Assembly: GCF_002865645.1 (NCBI RefSeq)
Contig: NW_020194619.1
Location: forward strand, 966,442 to 1,030,441
Reading direction: 5' to 3'
Source: Hyaloscypha bicolor E
Taxonomy: Eukaryota; Ascomycota; Leotiomycetes; Helotiales; Hyaloscyphaceae
Length of the DNA: 64,000 bases
Shown here: in pieces, positions 13,190 through 24,705 of the stretch
Layout of the letters: each line of letters starts with the position of its first letter
Numbering within the stretch: the first letter of the stretch is position 1
Notes under the pieces: generated by a model
Databases searched by the model: none
Told to the model about the DNA's origin: nothing
What the model saw: only the letters and a program-made list of their open reading frames with translations
Translations under genes and position numbers: made by a program

Positions 13190-14611
13190 AATAAGGCATA
13201 TATACTATACTTTTTTTTTAGTGAGGTGTGGTAGGGGGGTACGGGTGCGAAAATCAAAAAATCAGAAAATCACTTTTCGCTTCTCGGTTTTGTCCGCTAG
13301 CCCGCTAATGGCCTCAGTATGGTTAACCTTAGTCAGACCCATTAGTTACAACCGTCATGAAAATATATATGCCAAGTATTTCGCAAAGTTTTTCCAGAGA
13401 CTTGTAGAAGATCGATTTCTGAGGCCCTGTACAATGGCCTCAGTACCCGCAACAGATTTAGAATGTCTGTGCCTCCACCGTGGCCTTGCTGGAATACAAG
13501 CAAGAGAAGAACATGTGCGCCGCTGCTGTAGTGCCTGAGCTTGCTGGCTCGCGCTCTACGGTAATCTCCTCGGGGTTGCTATTGTTGGCAATGGACTCCG
13601 TCACTGGAGGGCGTCCTTCAGCGGCATCATAGAGCGAACCCAACGAAAAGAAACACTGCAAAAGACGGGACCATCGGAGACCAAGAAACAGCAAGGTCCA
13701 TGTCGCGAAAATGAAGAGTTGAGGGTTCCTTAACGATGATGGTAGTTTTGGGAACTCTCTCCCGAATGCAACCGACAACGATCCACTGGGGCGCTCATGC
13801 ATGAAACACACGCTCAGACATCTGGTCAGATCCTAATATGCTTCCCGAATAACAAGTACTAGCAAGGGATTGTGGTGAACTAGCCTTTTGATCAATTGAT
13901 CAAGCAACTCTGCTAACTAAAAGACATGCTTCTGGGGATACCCAGACCACGAATCATATTCCAATCAGCGTCCCATCTGGTTATTGGTTATCCGTTATCA
14001 GAACAGCTCGTTGTGGTAGTTGCACGGCGAGCTCAACTCACATTGTCAATGCGTCCTTCCACAGTGCAGGCCCATCGGCCTCCCAGCAAATGGGTCCGAT
14101 AAACGCAGCTAAACTTGTCTAAATTGTTGAGTTTAGTTGTTTTTTGTTTCAACAGAACGCCTCTGTTGGCGGTACAGTTGGTTGCAACTTGCAACTTGGG
14201 TTGATGTGAACCCTTGTTTGGGGTTTCAATGGTCAGCCGAATGGCAAGATAGGGACAAAAATACGACATGCAAGTTAAATAAAAACGAGAAACCCTACGA
14301 TGGTCCGGTCCAGTAGCGTACGGCCTTGCGGAAGCAGAGAGTCTCAGATTTACGGTTCAAGGGGAGAACGTGGCTCAGGAGCACTGATTCGGCTCGGCGT
14401 TGGATTTTGACTTACAACCAAGTCGGATCGCATGAAGCTTGAAGGGTCGAGAGCTGTCAAAGAGTAAAAGAGAGGACATGGCTTGCTTCGTTGCCTGCTT
14501 GGAAAGGAATCGCTGCAGAGTATCGACGCAGATGGGCAGTAGCCTCGACGTTTCCACCTCAAAGATTCAAATCACAGTGGTCGAAGGGGGAGATTATGCA
14601 ACAGGTGTGTC
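13190..14611. other. Intergenic region at the boundary between AT-rich and gene-rich DNA
   Basis: Base composition jumps to balanced within about 50 bases of 13,190. Short open frames exist on both strands, the longest being minus 13458-13811 with one hydrophobic stretch, but none shows a recognisable domain, paired splice sites or a good start. The right end is the 3' flank of NEM1. Confidence 0.5.
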
Positions 14612-16269
14612 TTAAGCTATATGCTTCCCATCCTCGCCACCCCGAAGCGCGAGAAAGGCCCGAACATCTGTCACATACTGCAGGCCTTCCAACAGCGGCA
14701 CCAAGTGCAGAAGATCGTTATCTGTGGGATCATTAATCCAACCTTCTATCGGTATTGCATTGTCTTGCAGCAATTAGTACGTGATGGCTGACCATGGATG
14801 TTATACTTGCCTTGGTGAAACATGTAACTCAGGGGGCTGTTGTCCAATATCATAACTTTACTGAGGTCTGGTTCAACAGAGCTCAAATCTTTTATGAAGG
14901 CACCGTGTCGGAATGTACAATGTTGGCGGTAATATCGACCTGAGAAGAACTTGCGTTCCTGTTCCAACCAATCGATTACGGGATCTGCGTATTCTTGGAC
15001 GGAAGCAGTGAAAATAACAAGGTTGTACCATTTACAGATCTGTAATTCATCAGGATCGTTCACATTAGGGGTAAAAATACTCACTCGTCGGAGGAAGTCA
15101 TCGCAATGAGGCCGCTTGTGAACATAGTAAAGAATGGGGTGCTGAGGGCCGAGTGTTGGACCACCGCCAGCTCCCACGAGCGTGCTGAGTTTCACTTCCA
15201 CCATATGCCCGGTACTCATCCGGCCACCCTTTGCCATGCTGTGGATTAAAGTCTCATCAAGATCAAGAATGAGAGTCTTCTGCGTAAGTCTGGCGCTGGG
15301 TGCGTCTGGAAGGGTGTAAGAAGGCTGACGGCGAGGTATGAGTGGTCTCGGGGGCGCTGGTGCACGAGGATATTTGGTCATAAGCATAGACGCAGCCGGA
15401 GAAGTTGGCGATTTCAGTGTAGCCGGAGATATCTCGCCAGTAGCAATAGCAATAGCACCAGAACCATTGCTTTGGGTGTTTGTTGACTGAGCTTTCCTAT
15501 GCTTTCGTTGCCGCAGACTATCTTCATTATGAAGTTTGATTCGAATAGATCGTCTGGCCGGGGCAATCTCGTCGGAACCCTGCAATGACTTTGAGCGGGT
15601 ATGGCGACTTGATGATGATGAATCTAGCTTCTCGCCATCGTTCATAGAGCGATCTCGGTCGGATTCAGACTCGGACGACATTCCGGACGAGGACGAGTTC
15701 GACGAGAGCCCTCTCATTGATTTCGACGATCCTCGCCTCCCAAATGCACTCCTACCGTTATTTGGATCTCCCAACAAGCCTGCACTGTCTGCACTAGAGA
15801 TGAGAACATCATCGGCAGCGGAAGCTCGTCTTCCAGTACCAGAAAACGAGGCCCCAAACTTTCGCAGCTGCGAAAACGGGCCAAATGTTCCCCTCTCATC
15901 ATACAGACATGCTATCAAGTACACGCCAGGGGCAGCCAATGTCGAAAAAATCCAGCGGATCGAACCTATGAGGACGAAAGATATCCTCTTCGGGATGATG
16001 AGCCACCAGGTTTTGTCTGAACCCAACTGCTGATTGCTCTCCCTGTGCAGGAGGGGCGTTTCTTTTTGGACTATACTATCATCCACATCGTCTGGTTCTG
16101 GAGTGTCTCCCGCATCATCCGCATTCTCGCTGAATATGGCTCCTCGCGAGTTCCTTCTCGACTCCGTCACGGTAGCGGACGCGAGGATATTGCCATAAGA
16201 ATTACTTCGCGAAGGTGCTGGAGTCTGTGGCGGTGACACTCGTGCCGAGAGGATATTCAAAGAGTTCAT
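14612..16269 (-). CDS. NEM1: Nem1-type nuclear envelope phosphatase (HAD/NIF family)
   Basis: Three exons: 16269-15085, 15039-14811 and 14763-14612 (521 aa). Residues about 88-122 form a hydrophobic membrane segment, followed by a long Ser-rich basic linker and a C-terminal NIF/CTD-phosphatase domain. That domain carries the DLDET catalytic motif at residues 336-340 and the later LVIFTASVQEYADPVIDWLE core. In yeast, Nem1 with Spo7 dephosphorylates the lipin Pah1 at the ER/nuclear envelope and so favours triacylglycerol over membrane phospholipid synthesis. The first intron (15040-15084) is 45 nt and in frame; splicing it restores the RRICKWYN stretch. The second (14764-14810) uses a GC donor and restores the usual C-terminus ending GGEDGKHIA. 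Identity is firm; the linker is poorly conserved. It is divergent from the eIF2B-beta gene. Confidence 0.93.
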
Positions 16270-17019
16270 CGTTCTATCCCAGCCATGAAGGAAGGCCTCT
16301 CAGTAACTTCTATTGATGTTATTATGAGGTGAGAGAGCCAGAAAAGGGGCCCGCGGCTCCAGGACTTTGGACACCGTGCGCACAGTATCTGCTCGAAGGC
16401 TGAACGCACGAGAAACTTGTCTGGGACAATATCGTAGAGTTGTCTTCGTTGCGACCTGGGGCGACGTGAGGTGAGGTTCTGCGGCCTTACAAGGAAGCCA
16501 CGCGAGGGGGGAGCAGAGAGGGCGGGTTTAGGAAAAGGATATGGGCGGATGGCAGAAGAAGCTGCGACTGCAGGAGTCGGATGGGCTCGCGCAAGAACAT
16601 AGAACTGTTTGGTTATTACGGTGCTGGATTGGATTGGATTGGATTGAATCGGATTGTTATGGTGTTGAGCCGAAGTTGCAAGGATCACTTGCCCGCCTCG
16701 AGTAAGCGGCGGCGCCGGTTTTCAGCCTCGTGCGTTGCTTCCCTGTCGCCAAAAATCCACGACAACTTTGGAGGAGTCATCTTCTCACAGTAAGTAGAAC
16801 CAGCACAACATCACACCGCGACCTCCATAGCACAATCCCACACCCCAATCCACATCAGCAGACGCGATTGACAAAGGTCGGACCATAGTAAGCATGCGCT
16901 CCACAACCCCCCTGCCAAAGCATCTACTCTGCGCGGTGTTTACTTAAAAAAAGTTACACAGGCACACTGAACAAGGGATCCCCAATTGACGCGGGAGAGC
17001 CCCCCAAAGCGTGGCCACG
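16270..17019. promoter_or_regulatory. Shared intergenic region between divergent NEM1 and GCD7
   Basis: 750 bp between two divergent start codons. Around 16626-16660 the pentamer TTGGA/ATTGG is repeated five times; these are inverted CCAAT-box-like sites, which could bind the HAP complex. Binding is an inference. Small open frames here show no domain. Confidence 0.45.
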
Positions 17020-18448
17020 ATGCCATCACTTCAAGCTGGCTATGCGCCAAACTTGGGCATTTTTCTCAAGTCCCTCAAGACTGCCCCTTTGGAATCATCG
17101 ATTGAAAACCTGATTTCGTCTGTGCAGCCACAAATTGCCTGTCTCCCAGTGACTGACGCTTGGCAGGCTTCTCAAACGAAGGCAGATCCGAAACTCTCGG
17201 CCATGTGCAATAGCAACTGCCCATCTCTTGCTCCAAGTAGTGGCAAAGTTTAGGTGGACGGATATTGGGAACCTCCTTGAGCGGATACAGGAGGTCGGCC
17301 AAAGGCTCGTAGAGGCGCAACCCAGGGAGATGGTGGTGGGAAACATTGTACGCCGAGTTCTAGGTATGATCAGGGATGAAGCCAAGGAAGACCGAACCGA
17401 AGATGCTAGCGATTCTACGTCTACAAGCCAACTAGGCTCGCCTAGGCGTGAGCGCAGCGAGTCTGGATCCTTCCGAACGGAGGGAGGAGCGACATCCTCC
17501 AGCCCCCTTCGCTTTGTCTCGACGGACGCTTCGACTTTGAGCGAGGCAAGCGGAGATGATGTGTTTGGAGGGAGATCACAACCCACATCCCGGCCACCAT
17601 TATTGACCTCCCATACGTCTTATGCCGTCTTAAATGGTGTCCCAGTCCAGCAGTCTATGTTCAACCTGCTTTCTGCTACCCCAACACCTTCTTCAACCCC
17701 TCCGCATACTAGTTCTCCCCACGGAAAATCCACAATCAGCGCGAGTTCTCTAGCGCAGAGAATAGTAATTACTACAAGAGATCTCAAAGCTGAGGTCATA
17801 AGCGGGATTGAGGAGATTATCGACGAGCTTGATCAGGTTGATGACCAGATTGCAGCATATGCCCAGGAGCACATCCATTCAAACGAAGTCATACTGATCC
17901 ACTCCTCGTCACTAAGTGTCCAGAAGTTCTTACTGAAGGCCGCCGAGAAAAGGAGATTCACTGTCATTGTTGCCGAGTCGTATCCAAACGACCACGAAGC
18001 AACCCATGCAGCAGTGACTGGGAAGGTTAGCCCAGATGTCGAGGGCGACGAGATGAGTACGGAAACGTTCTTGAAACCACTCTCCGCTGCCGGCATCACC
18101 GTTATCCTCATGACCGATGCAACTATTTTTGCGATTATGTCGAGGGTCAACAAAGTCATTTTGGCAACTCATGCTGTAATTGCAAACGGTGGATTGATAG
18201 CAGCTGCTGGCGCCCGAATCATTGCCAAGGCAGCGAAGGTGCATAGAACACCTGTGATCGTTGTTAGCGGGGTCTACAAACTGAGCCCAGAGTATCCCTT
18301 TGAATTTGAATCATTGATAGAATACGGAGACCCTGGGAACATCATAGGCTATGGAGAAGGTGCTTTGGTTGATCACCTGGAGGTTGATAACCCGGTTTAC
18401 GACTACGTACCTCCTGATCTGGTTGACTTGTACATCACCAATCTGTAA
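17020..18448 (+). CDS. GCD7: Translation initiation factor eIF2B subunit beta
   Basis: Two exons, 17020-17117 and 17167-18448, encode 459 aa. The protein belongs to the eIF2B alpha/beta/delta regulatory family, whose members form the core of the guanine nucleotide exchange factor for eIF2. The N-terminus reads LISLLKRRQIRNSRPCAI across the intron, a family hallmark. The Rossmann-like C-terminal half contains VIVAESYPNDHEATHA, ILMTDATIFAIMSRVNKV and VSGVYKLSPEYPFE. A Ser/Thr-rich insert lies at about residues 115-205, as often seen in filamentous fungi. The 49-nt intron has a weak donor (GTCTGT), but without it the frame breaks. The protein acts in the cytosol and is a target of eIF2-phosphorylation control. 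Confidence 0.95.
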
Positions 18449-19615
18449 GATACCTAGGCCCTTTTCCCTCTTCATCATGCTTACAAGATGTTTCCAGCGG
18501 TGCACATGCACCATCGTACCTGTACAGGATCGTTGCGGACCATTACAAACCAGAAGATATCAACTTTCACAAGCCAGAACTGCAATTTTGAAGGAAGTTC
18601 AAGGATGCAGGTTTCAACGCAAATCCGAGCCCCCTCCAGCATCATCAAGCAGCGTCGGGACTAATTCACAGTTCAATGCTTTTTGGCTGGGTGCTTCTCA
18701 TACGCGGAAAGTCCGTTTTGACGCGAGATGGCAGGTCGAGACAGGTCGAGACAGGTCCGAATCGATCTCTGAGCGCCACTACGTGGGGTGGTTCTGCTCA
18801 CCCGGCGTTGACCTGGACATCCACCATTCCGGGCTTGTGCACCATATAGATTGAGAGAAGGCCGATTGTGCTTAAGCCTGCTCTAAAGCCTGCTAATTGT
18901 GCAGTACAGGCACCAGCAGTTCTTAGTTATTGCTGTAAGAGTGCTCGAAGCTTCCAATTCAACTTCTCATCTATATAAGGAGCACCTGTAACCTTGTCTA
19001 TTCTAGATTCGAGTGTCACACTATCCGCGCAGGTCTCTACACTGTACCATAATGCCTAACGTTGGCATGTGCTTTGTTACCTTATGCTTGTCTTTCTGTT
19101 TCTCGAAGCGATTGGGCAGTGTTAATGTACTTCGCACCATATCTTAAGTTCCCGGTCGTCGTCGATGCTCTGGTCGCTGCCTTGCGAAGCGTCGTCATCT
19201 CGCAGAGGACGAACATCTCTCATTGGTGGCCTTGCGAAGCACCCTTGCAGGCTGGGCTGGGCTGAACCACCTCACTCCTCCTGGCCGAATATTATATTAT
19301 ATTCCAAGCTCTCCTTATCTACTACTTCATTTGTAGTTCTTCTCCATCTCCATCTCCATCCGCGTCCCCCCCTCCGCGTCCCTCGCATTTGTATCTGCGA
19401 CTCGAGGCGGGCTTAACGTTGACACTACGCCGTGGCTCGTACATCTTTCCCTCTTGGCTTCCGATATTGCTCCAGCACCACCCCATCCATTCTCATTCAA
19501 GCATCAGTAAATATATCAATCGCCCGACCAACCTCCAGGGCCATCCTCTGAGAGATCCTCCTCCCGTAGTTTGACCTTCCTCCTGGTCGTTCAGGCTAGC
19601 TTCCAACGCTCCAAA
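18449..19615. other. Intergenic region, GCD7 to the 725-aa gene
   Basis: 1.17 kb with no supported gene. The last 300 bases are pyrimidine-rich (CTCCATCTCCATC-type runs near 19340-19385), as is common in fungal promoters and 5' leaders. A tandem GGTCGAGACA duplication sits near 18732-18753. Confidence 0.5.
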
Positions 19616-22252
19616 ATGGAACATGATTATATCCCACAATTTCCACCACCCCCCTACTCGGAAAGTGACACAGGGACCCTGAGTGGTGCGATACCCCAGG
19701 CACGCAATCCATTGGGATCTCCAAGTTCGTCGGTTGACGAAACTATTTATACCCCTTCCTACTCCCCTACAGCGAGCGTCCATCGAAGCCAGACGCTTGG
19801 AGATGACTTTGACCTCGCCTCTTCTTCTGCCGCCGCTTACTTCGAATCAAGGCCTCCTCCACGCACCCCAGTATCTGGCACCCTAGAGATTCACAGGATA
19901 GCAATCACGGCAACAACAGCACCAAAGGACCTTAAGTACTCCCCAGCTTTCCTCGCAAAGGATTGCACTGCTCAGGATGTAAGGATAAACTGGGTTCTCA
20001 AATCTTTCCTCGTCGTTTTATGATACTCTTAGCTCATCCAATAATATTTTAATCAATCCATTTCGCTCAGTTATACTCTGAAGCTCTCTGAAATGGAAAT
20101 TGCTGACTGCGCCAATGTTCAGTGGGCTACATTTGTCAACTATTTGCTTCCGGATCATGCAGCTGAGGCAAATAACGATGTTGTAGATCGGAAGCTTCGG
20201 GCGGAGCTTGTCGAAGGCATGCATCAGCTTGGCCTCAACCAAAGCGAGCGACCAAGGTCCGACGGCAGCGAAATTAACGCTCAGCTACTACACTTACGGC
20301 AACAGATATCCAACACCACGGAAAGGTCAGAAATGGTGGAGCCTACGATTTTAGAATGGAACAGAGGGTTTTTCAGGCCCCGAAAAATACTGATCAGTAC
20401 CGTTGATCAAGTCGCTGAGAGAGCCGCCCGAGAGGAGACAGGACGAAGCTCATACTCATACATTCCTCCGGGGGAAGAGATGCGGCAAGAATCCTCAAGG
20501 AACAATCGCCAAGGCTTTCTCGGCCTCGGCGGCTTTCCTTTTATCGATGCCGGGCCCCAAGGCTTTCGGATGGGACCCATCGTCGTCAGTCAAAGCTCAA
20601 CTCCTTGCATCACTGGCCATACTCATTTCCAACAGGCAAATAATGAAGGTTTTCGAATTGGCAAAAGCCTTGTAGTAAGATGCTCTTTCACGCCCTCACT
20701 GGTTGGATTCTTTAGTTTGACCTGGCAGAAATTAAAGGAGTCGCTATGTTAAATCTTGTCCTGGGAAGTCCCGGGACAATTTTGGCGCATGTGCAACTTT
20801 TCAGGACTTTTTTCATTTCTGGCCTCTACCTTTGCATCTAGTCTCACGAGCATGGCCCACTAACATGCCGTAGGCGAACAACGAAGGACTTCGCTTGGGT
20901 AACATCCTCGTAAGTGATCAACATGGGTTTAGGCTTGGAGGCTTGCGAGGTTTCGTCAAAGATCGAAATGGAGCAAGCCCTTGTGGCAAGCCATTCGGGA
21001 GGAGAGAATCTGATGATGATCACGCAAGGGGATGGGGACATCATGGTCGCCGACATGGCCACCACGGAGGCCAGTCATTTTCGCACGGGCAACATCGAAG
21101 AGACCGGTCTTCGTCGGCATCCAGTTCCCCTAGCAGTAGCTCTTCAGATTCGGATTCGTCAGTTGGTTCTCTTCTAGAGCACGATGACCTTTCAGATCAA
21201 CAATTGCCAATCATAAAACAGTCGTTAATGGAATGGCTAAATCACCCAGAACAGCCAATAACTAGAGAATTCGTTCAGAATGTTCGAAGGGACATTAAGG
21301 CTGCCAAAAGGCAGCCGTCATCGCCGCAACTCCCTGACCAAGATCTCAAAAGGATGCGGAGTGAGGTAAAGGATTTGTTGAAATCAATGAAGGAGAATCG
21401 AAAGACTCGAAAGAGGCAAAGGAAAGCGACGCGACGCGAACGGCGAGCCTCTAGGCGACTCGAAAAGAAAGAACGCCAGGCTGCTCGGAGAGAAGTGCGT
21501 CGAGGAGGTAAGATGGCCGAGAGACATTGTGACGGTGGAGGGAGAGGGCCTCCCTGGATGGCTGTTCCGCGCTCCTTTATGGCGAATCAGCCACCTCTAC
21601 AGACTCCCGCCAACACGGTGCTGCCTCCAGCACCTCCCATACTAGCCCCAGCTACACCTGGCATTCCCTTGGCCAGGGCAGCTTCTGTGCCCTCAGTTCA
21701 AAGTCCTTCCTTTGGCTTTGGCTTTGGCTTTGGCCGACCTGGTCGGCCAGGCATGAAGGCGATGCATGGCGGCTGGCCTTTTACTCAGGCGCTGCCGTAT
21801 GCCCCTGGTCGGATCTGCGTCCCCAACGGCATGACGCACCCAGCGCCAATATCTTACAGTGCAGAAAAGATACATGCACAAGCGCTTCAGATGGAGCAGG
21901 CCGCAAAGTCAAAAGATAGTCGAGCCATGGAGCTGCGCACGGCTGCTACGGTTCGAGGTGTTGGTGAGAGGCAGAGATTGAAAGACCTAGATTTGGCCAC
22001 GAAACTAGAAGAAGAGGCTGAGAATTTGAGGATTGAAGCCGAAAAGTTGCGGGCTGAGACTCAACACTTGGATACTGAATTGTAGGCGATCGATCCCGAT
22101 TCTGTTTCTGGCTGTCCCATGATTTTCTTTTCAGACAGTGTCCCAGTTCTCACGAAACAATCTGTATCAAACAATTACTAACAGTACCGTTGACTAGGGC
22201 CCGAGAACTCGAGGAAGATGGAGGCCAGGCTTCTGGCATTGTCCGGAACTGA
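19616..22252 (+). CDS. Unknown fungal protein with PPPPY motif, short Gly-Arg repeats and C-terminal helix (725 aa)
   Basis: Four exons: 19616-19978, 20123-20674, 20874-22081 and 22198-22252. Function is not recognised. The N-terminus has a FPPPPY motif (residues about 6-11), a potential ligand for WW domains such as those of Rsp5-type ubiquitin ligases. A folded-looking region around DWATFVNYLLPDH (residues about 121-133) is restored exactly by splicing intron 1. The middle carries four copies of a G-[FL]-R-[IML]-G motif, then a Ser/His-rich stretch and a strongly basic Arg/Lys helix. A Pro-rich segment with a GFGFGFG run and a Glu/Leu-rich coiled coil ending ARELEEDGGQASGIVRN follow. The last 55-nt exon lies behind a branch site TACTAAC and replaces an early TAG. 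The protein is probably cytosolic or nuclear. Confidence 0.75.
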
Positions 22253-22636
22253 AGTGTCATGCTTCAATAGTCTTGACCGTATTACTGTGCTTGTTTTCAG
22301 CTCTGGTAGTGTAATTCGCAGATAGTTCATGAAGGGTAGAAGCGAGTCTCTGCTCAAATAAGTAGTCTTTCACTTGGTCAAGTCAAGCAATTGGGTGAAG
22401 GCTTTCAGCGTGGTGCGAGGACCGAGAGCATTGACTTGGTCTTTCCGTTGTGCCGCCGCCTATTTCTTCTATGGGGACGTGATATTCAGATGCTGATGGA
22501 TTTGTAGAAGTTCTTCAAAACACTCAAAAAAAACTGCAAAAAGAAGTCCAATCATCTGATTTAGCTAAATGGCTCCACGCAAGAAATTGTCGTGCACAGT
22601 GCCATTCATTAACTTTCAACGATGAGTGGCACCCAG
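22253..22636. other. Convergent intergenic region
   Basis: 384 bases between the ends of the 725-aa gene (+) and the SDR gene (-). It probably holds both 3' UTRs; nothing else is seen. Confidence 0.5.
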
Positions 22637-24234
22637 CTAATCATTTTGACCAAGACCCGAGTCTTCATATGGAGTCAGTGGACGCACGGTTGACAGTGTA
22701 TCGAGAGAACCTACCAACTTGAATCCTCTGCCCAGTCATTGACGTATTCTTGGTAATATCGATGAAAGCCTGGGCTGCATCATCGAGGTCGGTCTGGATA
22801 CAGAATCAGATACTGCACTGGATGGATCTCCAAGTAACTGACGTCTTGCCTGAGATAGGCTTTCTCTCGCATGTCCTTGATCCTGTCTGGCCCGTACCTC
22901 TCTCCCTGGTGGAATGAGTATTACTTCACGCTTTGAGAAGGTAATTACAAGTATACTGACCCATTCAGTACTCAAGAATCCTGGTAAGACAGCGTTGACC
23001 CTGATTTTGGGGCCCTGAGTGCCTGCTAGACAGCGCATGAGGTGCAATTGAGCTGCCTTGGTGACTGAGTACGGCATGCTGCTACCACCCTAGCCAGATT
23101 ATTAGCACAGTAAGAGCCGAGGAAGTTTCGAATAAGCCAGGAGCTTCAAAGCCTTCTTTATTCTTGATGCACAAGAATAAAGGAGTCACAATGGCCCTTG
23201 CCACAAACTCCAGGCTCTCGACTCCCATCAAAAAAAAAATTTTTCTTTCAAATATTGGTCGTAGACTGACTGGTATCCTGCCTGCTATGCTGGAAGTGAT
23301 GATGAATACGCCACCGTCTGGATTAGCATTGAAAGTGGCGAGTGCCTCACGCATCAGAAAGACATGAGACTTGACGTTGACTGCGTAGCAAAGGTCCCAG
23401 TCCTCCACAGTTGAGTCATTTAGATCCCCGAAGTTCGAAAACCTGGTGTAGCCCTTCTGGGTGTCAGCTTCGGAACGGATCTTCGAGATGGGGCTTCCAA
23501 CAGCGTTCGAGATGATGACATCAAGCCCTCCTAGCTTGAAAATAGATTCCTCTACAACGTGGGCACAGTCTTTCTGGAGTCCCCTAATCAAACCTAAGGT
23601 CAGCATTTCCTGCTCTGGTTTACAGTCTCATAAGCTTGCGGCATATTACACGAAGAGAAGTGGAACATTGTGTGCTGAACTCACATGTCCTGTTATTGAA
23701 GTTAGCCAGATCAAGCTACCAATTACGAGGGGAAAGCCGCGGGACTCGCTTTACTTACGCCTTGAATGGTGAAAGCCCTCACCCCGTAATCCTGCTCAAC
23801 CTTCTTGGCAACTGCTGCGGCTTTGTCGGCACTGGATTTATAGTTGATGGCCACATTGCATCCTTCGTCAGCGAACTTGAAGCAGATGAGTTCACCTGCC
23901 AGGGTCACACAGTTAGCAATACCCACGGGAGAATATGCGGTGGACGGCTTGTGTCACGAGCAGTGCAAATCGAGAAACGTCAACTTCGGCATGGAGAGCT
24001 CGCGAGATATATGGGATAGGAAATAGCAGATGAGGTCACACACCAAGTCCACTATGATGTAAGTCAGCTACGGTACTTGTGTTGGCGCAGTACGAAAAGG
24101 GGGCGACGAAGCTACTGGTCAGGAACCAGCACCATAGATCGATGGCAGGGGCGCTTGTGCCTGGTTAAGTTGCCAAAATCTTACCGCGAACCCCCCGTTA
24201 CCAGGACATTTCGACCCTTGAGAGAGTAAGGCAT
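22637..24234 (-). CDS. Short-chain dehydrogenase/reductase, ten exons including 8-nt and 5-nt microexons (253 aa)
   Basis: Exons: 24234-24185, 24051-24044, 23895-23759, 23689-23685, 23583-23502, 23453-23271, 23089-22961, 22905-22843, 22793-22715, 22662-22637; total 762 nt. The spliced protein has every classical SDR element. These are the NAD(P)-binding VLVTGGSRGLGE loop (residues 10-21), the NAG motif, the Ser of IITSSIAG and the catalytic MPYSVTK (Y-x3-K). The C-terminus reads TGQRIQVDSGLGQND. Two microexons of 8 nt (24044-24051, supplying R-G-L-G) and 5 nt (23685-23689, supplying D-M) are needed to rebuild the glycine loop and the QGDMG turn. The substrate is unknown; length and motifs fit an NAD(P)H-dependent oxidoreductase. 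The frame is fully intact, unlike the SDR relic at 28-29 kb. Donors GTTGGA, GTCAGT (used three times) and GTGTGT are weak. Confidence 0.85.
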
Positions 24235-24705
24235 GTTTGTGAAGCCCTCTTCGAAAGTCCCCTTTCTCTATTTGGCCTGTTTGCGTGAATGGTTGCAGGG
24301 TGGGATGTGGGGTGGATCAGGACCTCGGGCAGGTGACTTTCAATTGAGCGAGAGCGAGAGCTAGAGCTGCCGGCACCTTGACATCTGCCAACGTCCAGTA
24401 CGCGTGGATAAATAGACCGACAGTCTTCACGACGAACCATGCCGAAAACAATCGTAAGGCGTAAGGGGTTATTCGATATCCATTAATCTTCAGCACAAGT
24501 CATTGGGAAACTGTAAAATACTGGGCAATCCTTCTATGCCTTTGAAAAGCTAAAGTACACCTGGTCATATGCCAGCAAATTGTCATCGGCGAACGATGCC
24601 TGATTCAGAAGTTATTCTGCTATCCGCCAGCAGACAACACCATACGTCTGCCTGATATCCCACAGTGATATAGCAGCGACTACTTCTGGATCGGTTATCC
24701 CCAAC
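24235..24705. other. Intergenic region, SDR promoter side and Stf2-like 3' side
   Basis: 471 bases between two minus-strand genes. It contains the presumed SDR promoter. No motif stands out and no gene is supported. Confidence 0.45.

Noticed and set aside
12889..13257. Minus-strand frame encoding a long Tyr-Tyr-Leu repeat
   Set aside because: It is translation of the 9-bp satellite, whose unit is a multiple of three.
13458..13811. Minus-strand frame with a hydrophobic stretch near the boundary
   Set aside because: No ATG context, splice sites or domain that I can support, and it overlaps other open frames.
16266..16688. Minus-strand frame upstream of NEM1
   Set aside because: Includes the ATTGG repeat translated as Asn-Pro-Ile-Gln-Ser; lies in the promoter and leader.
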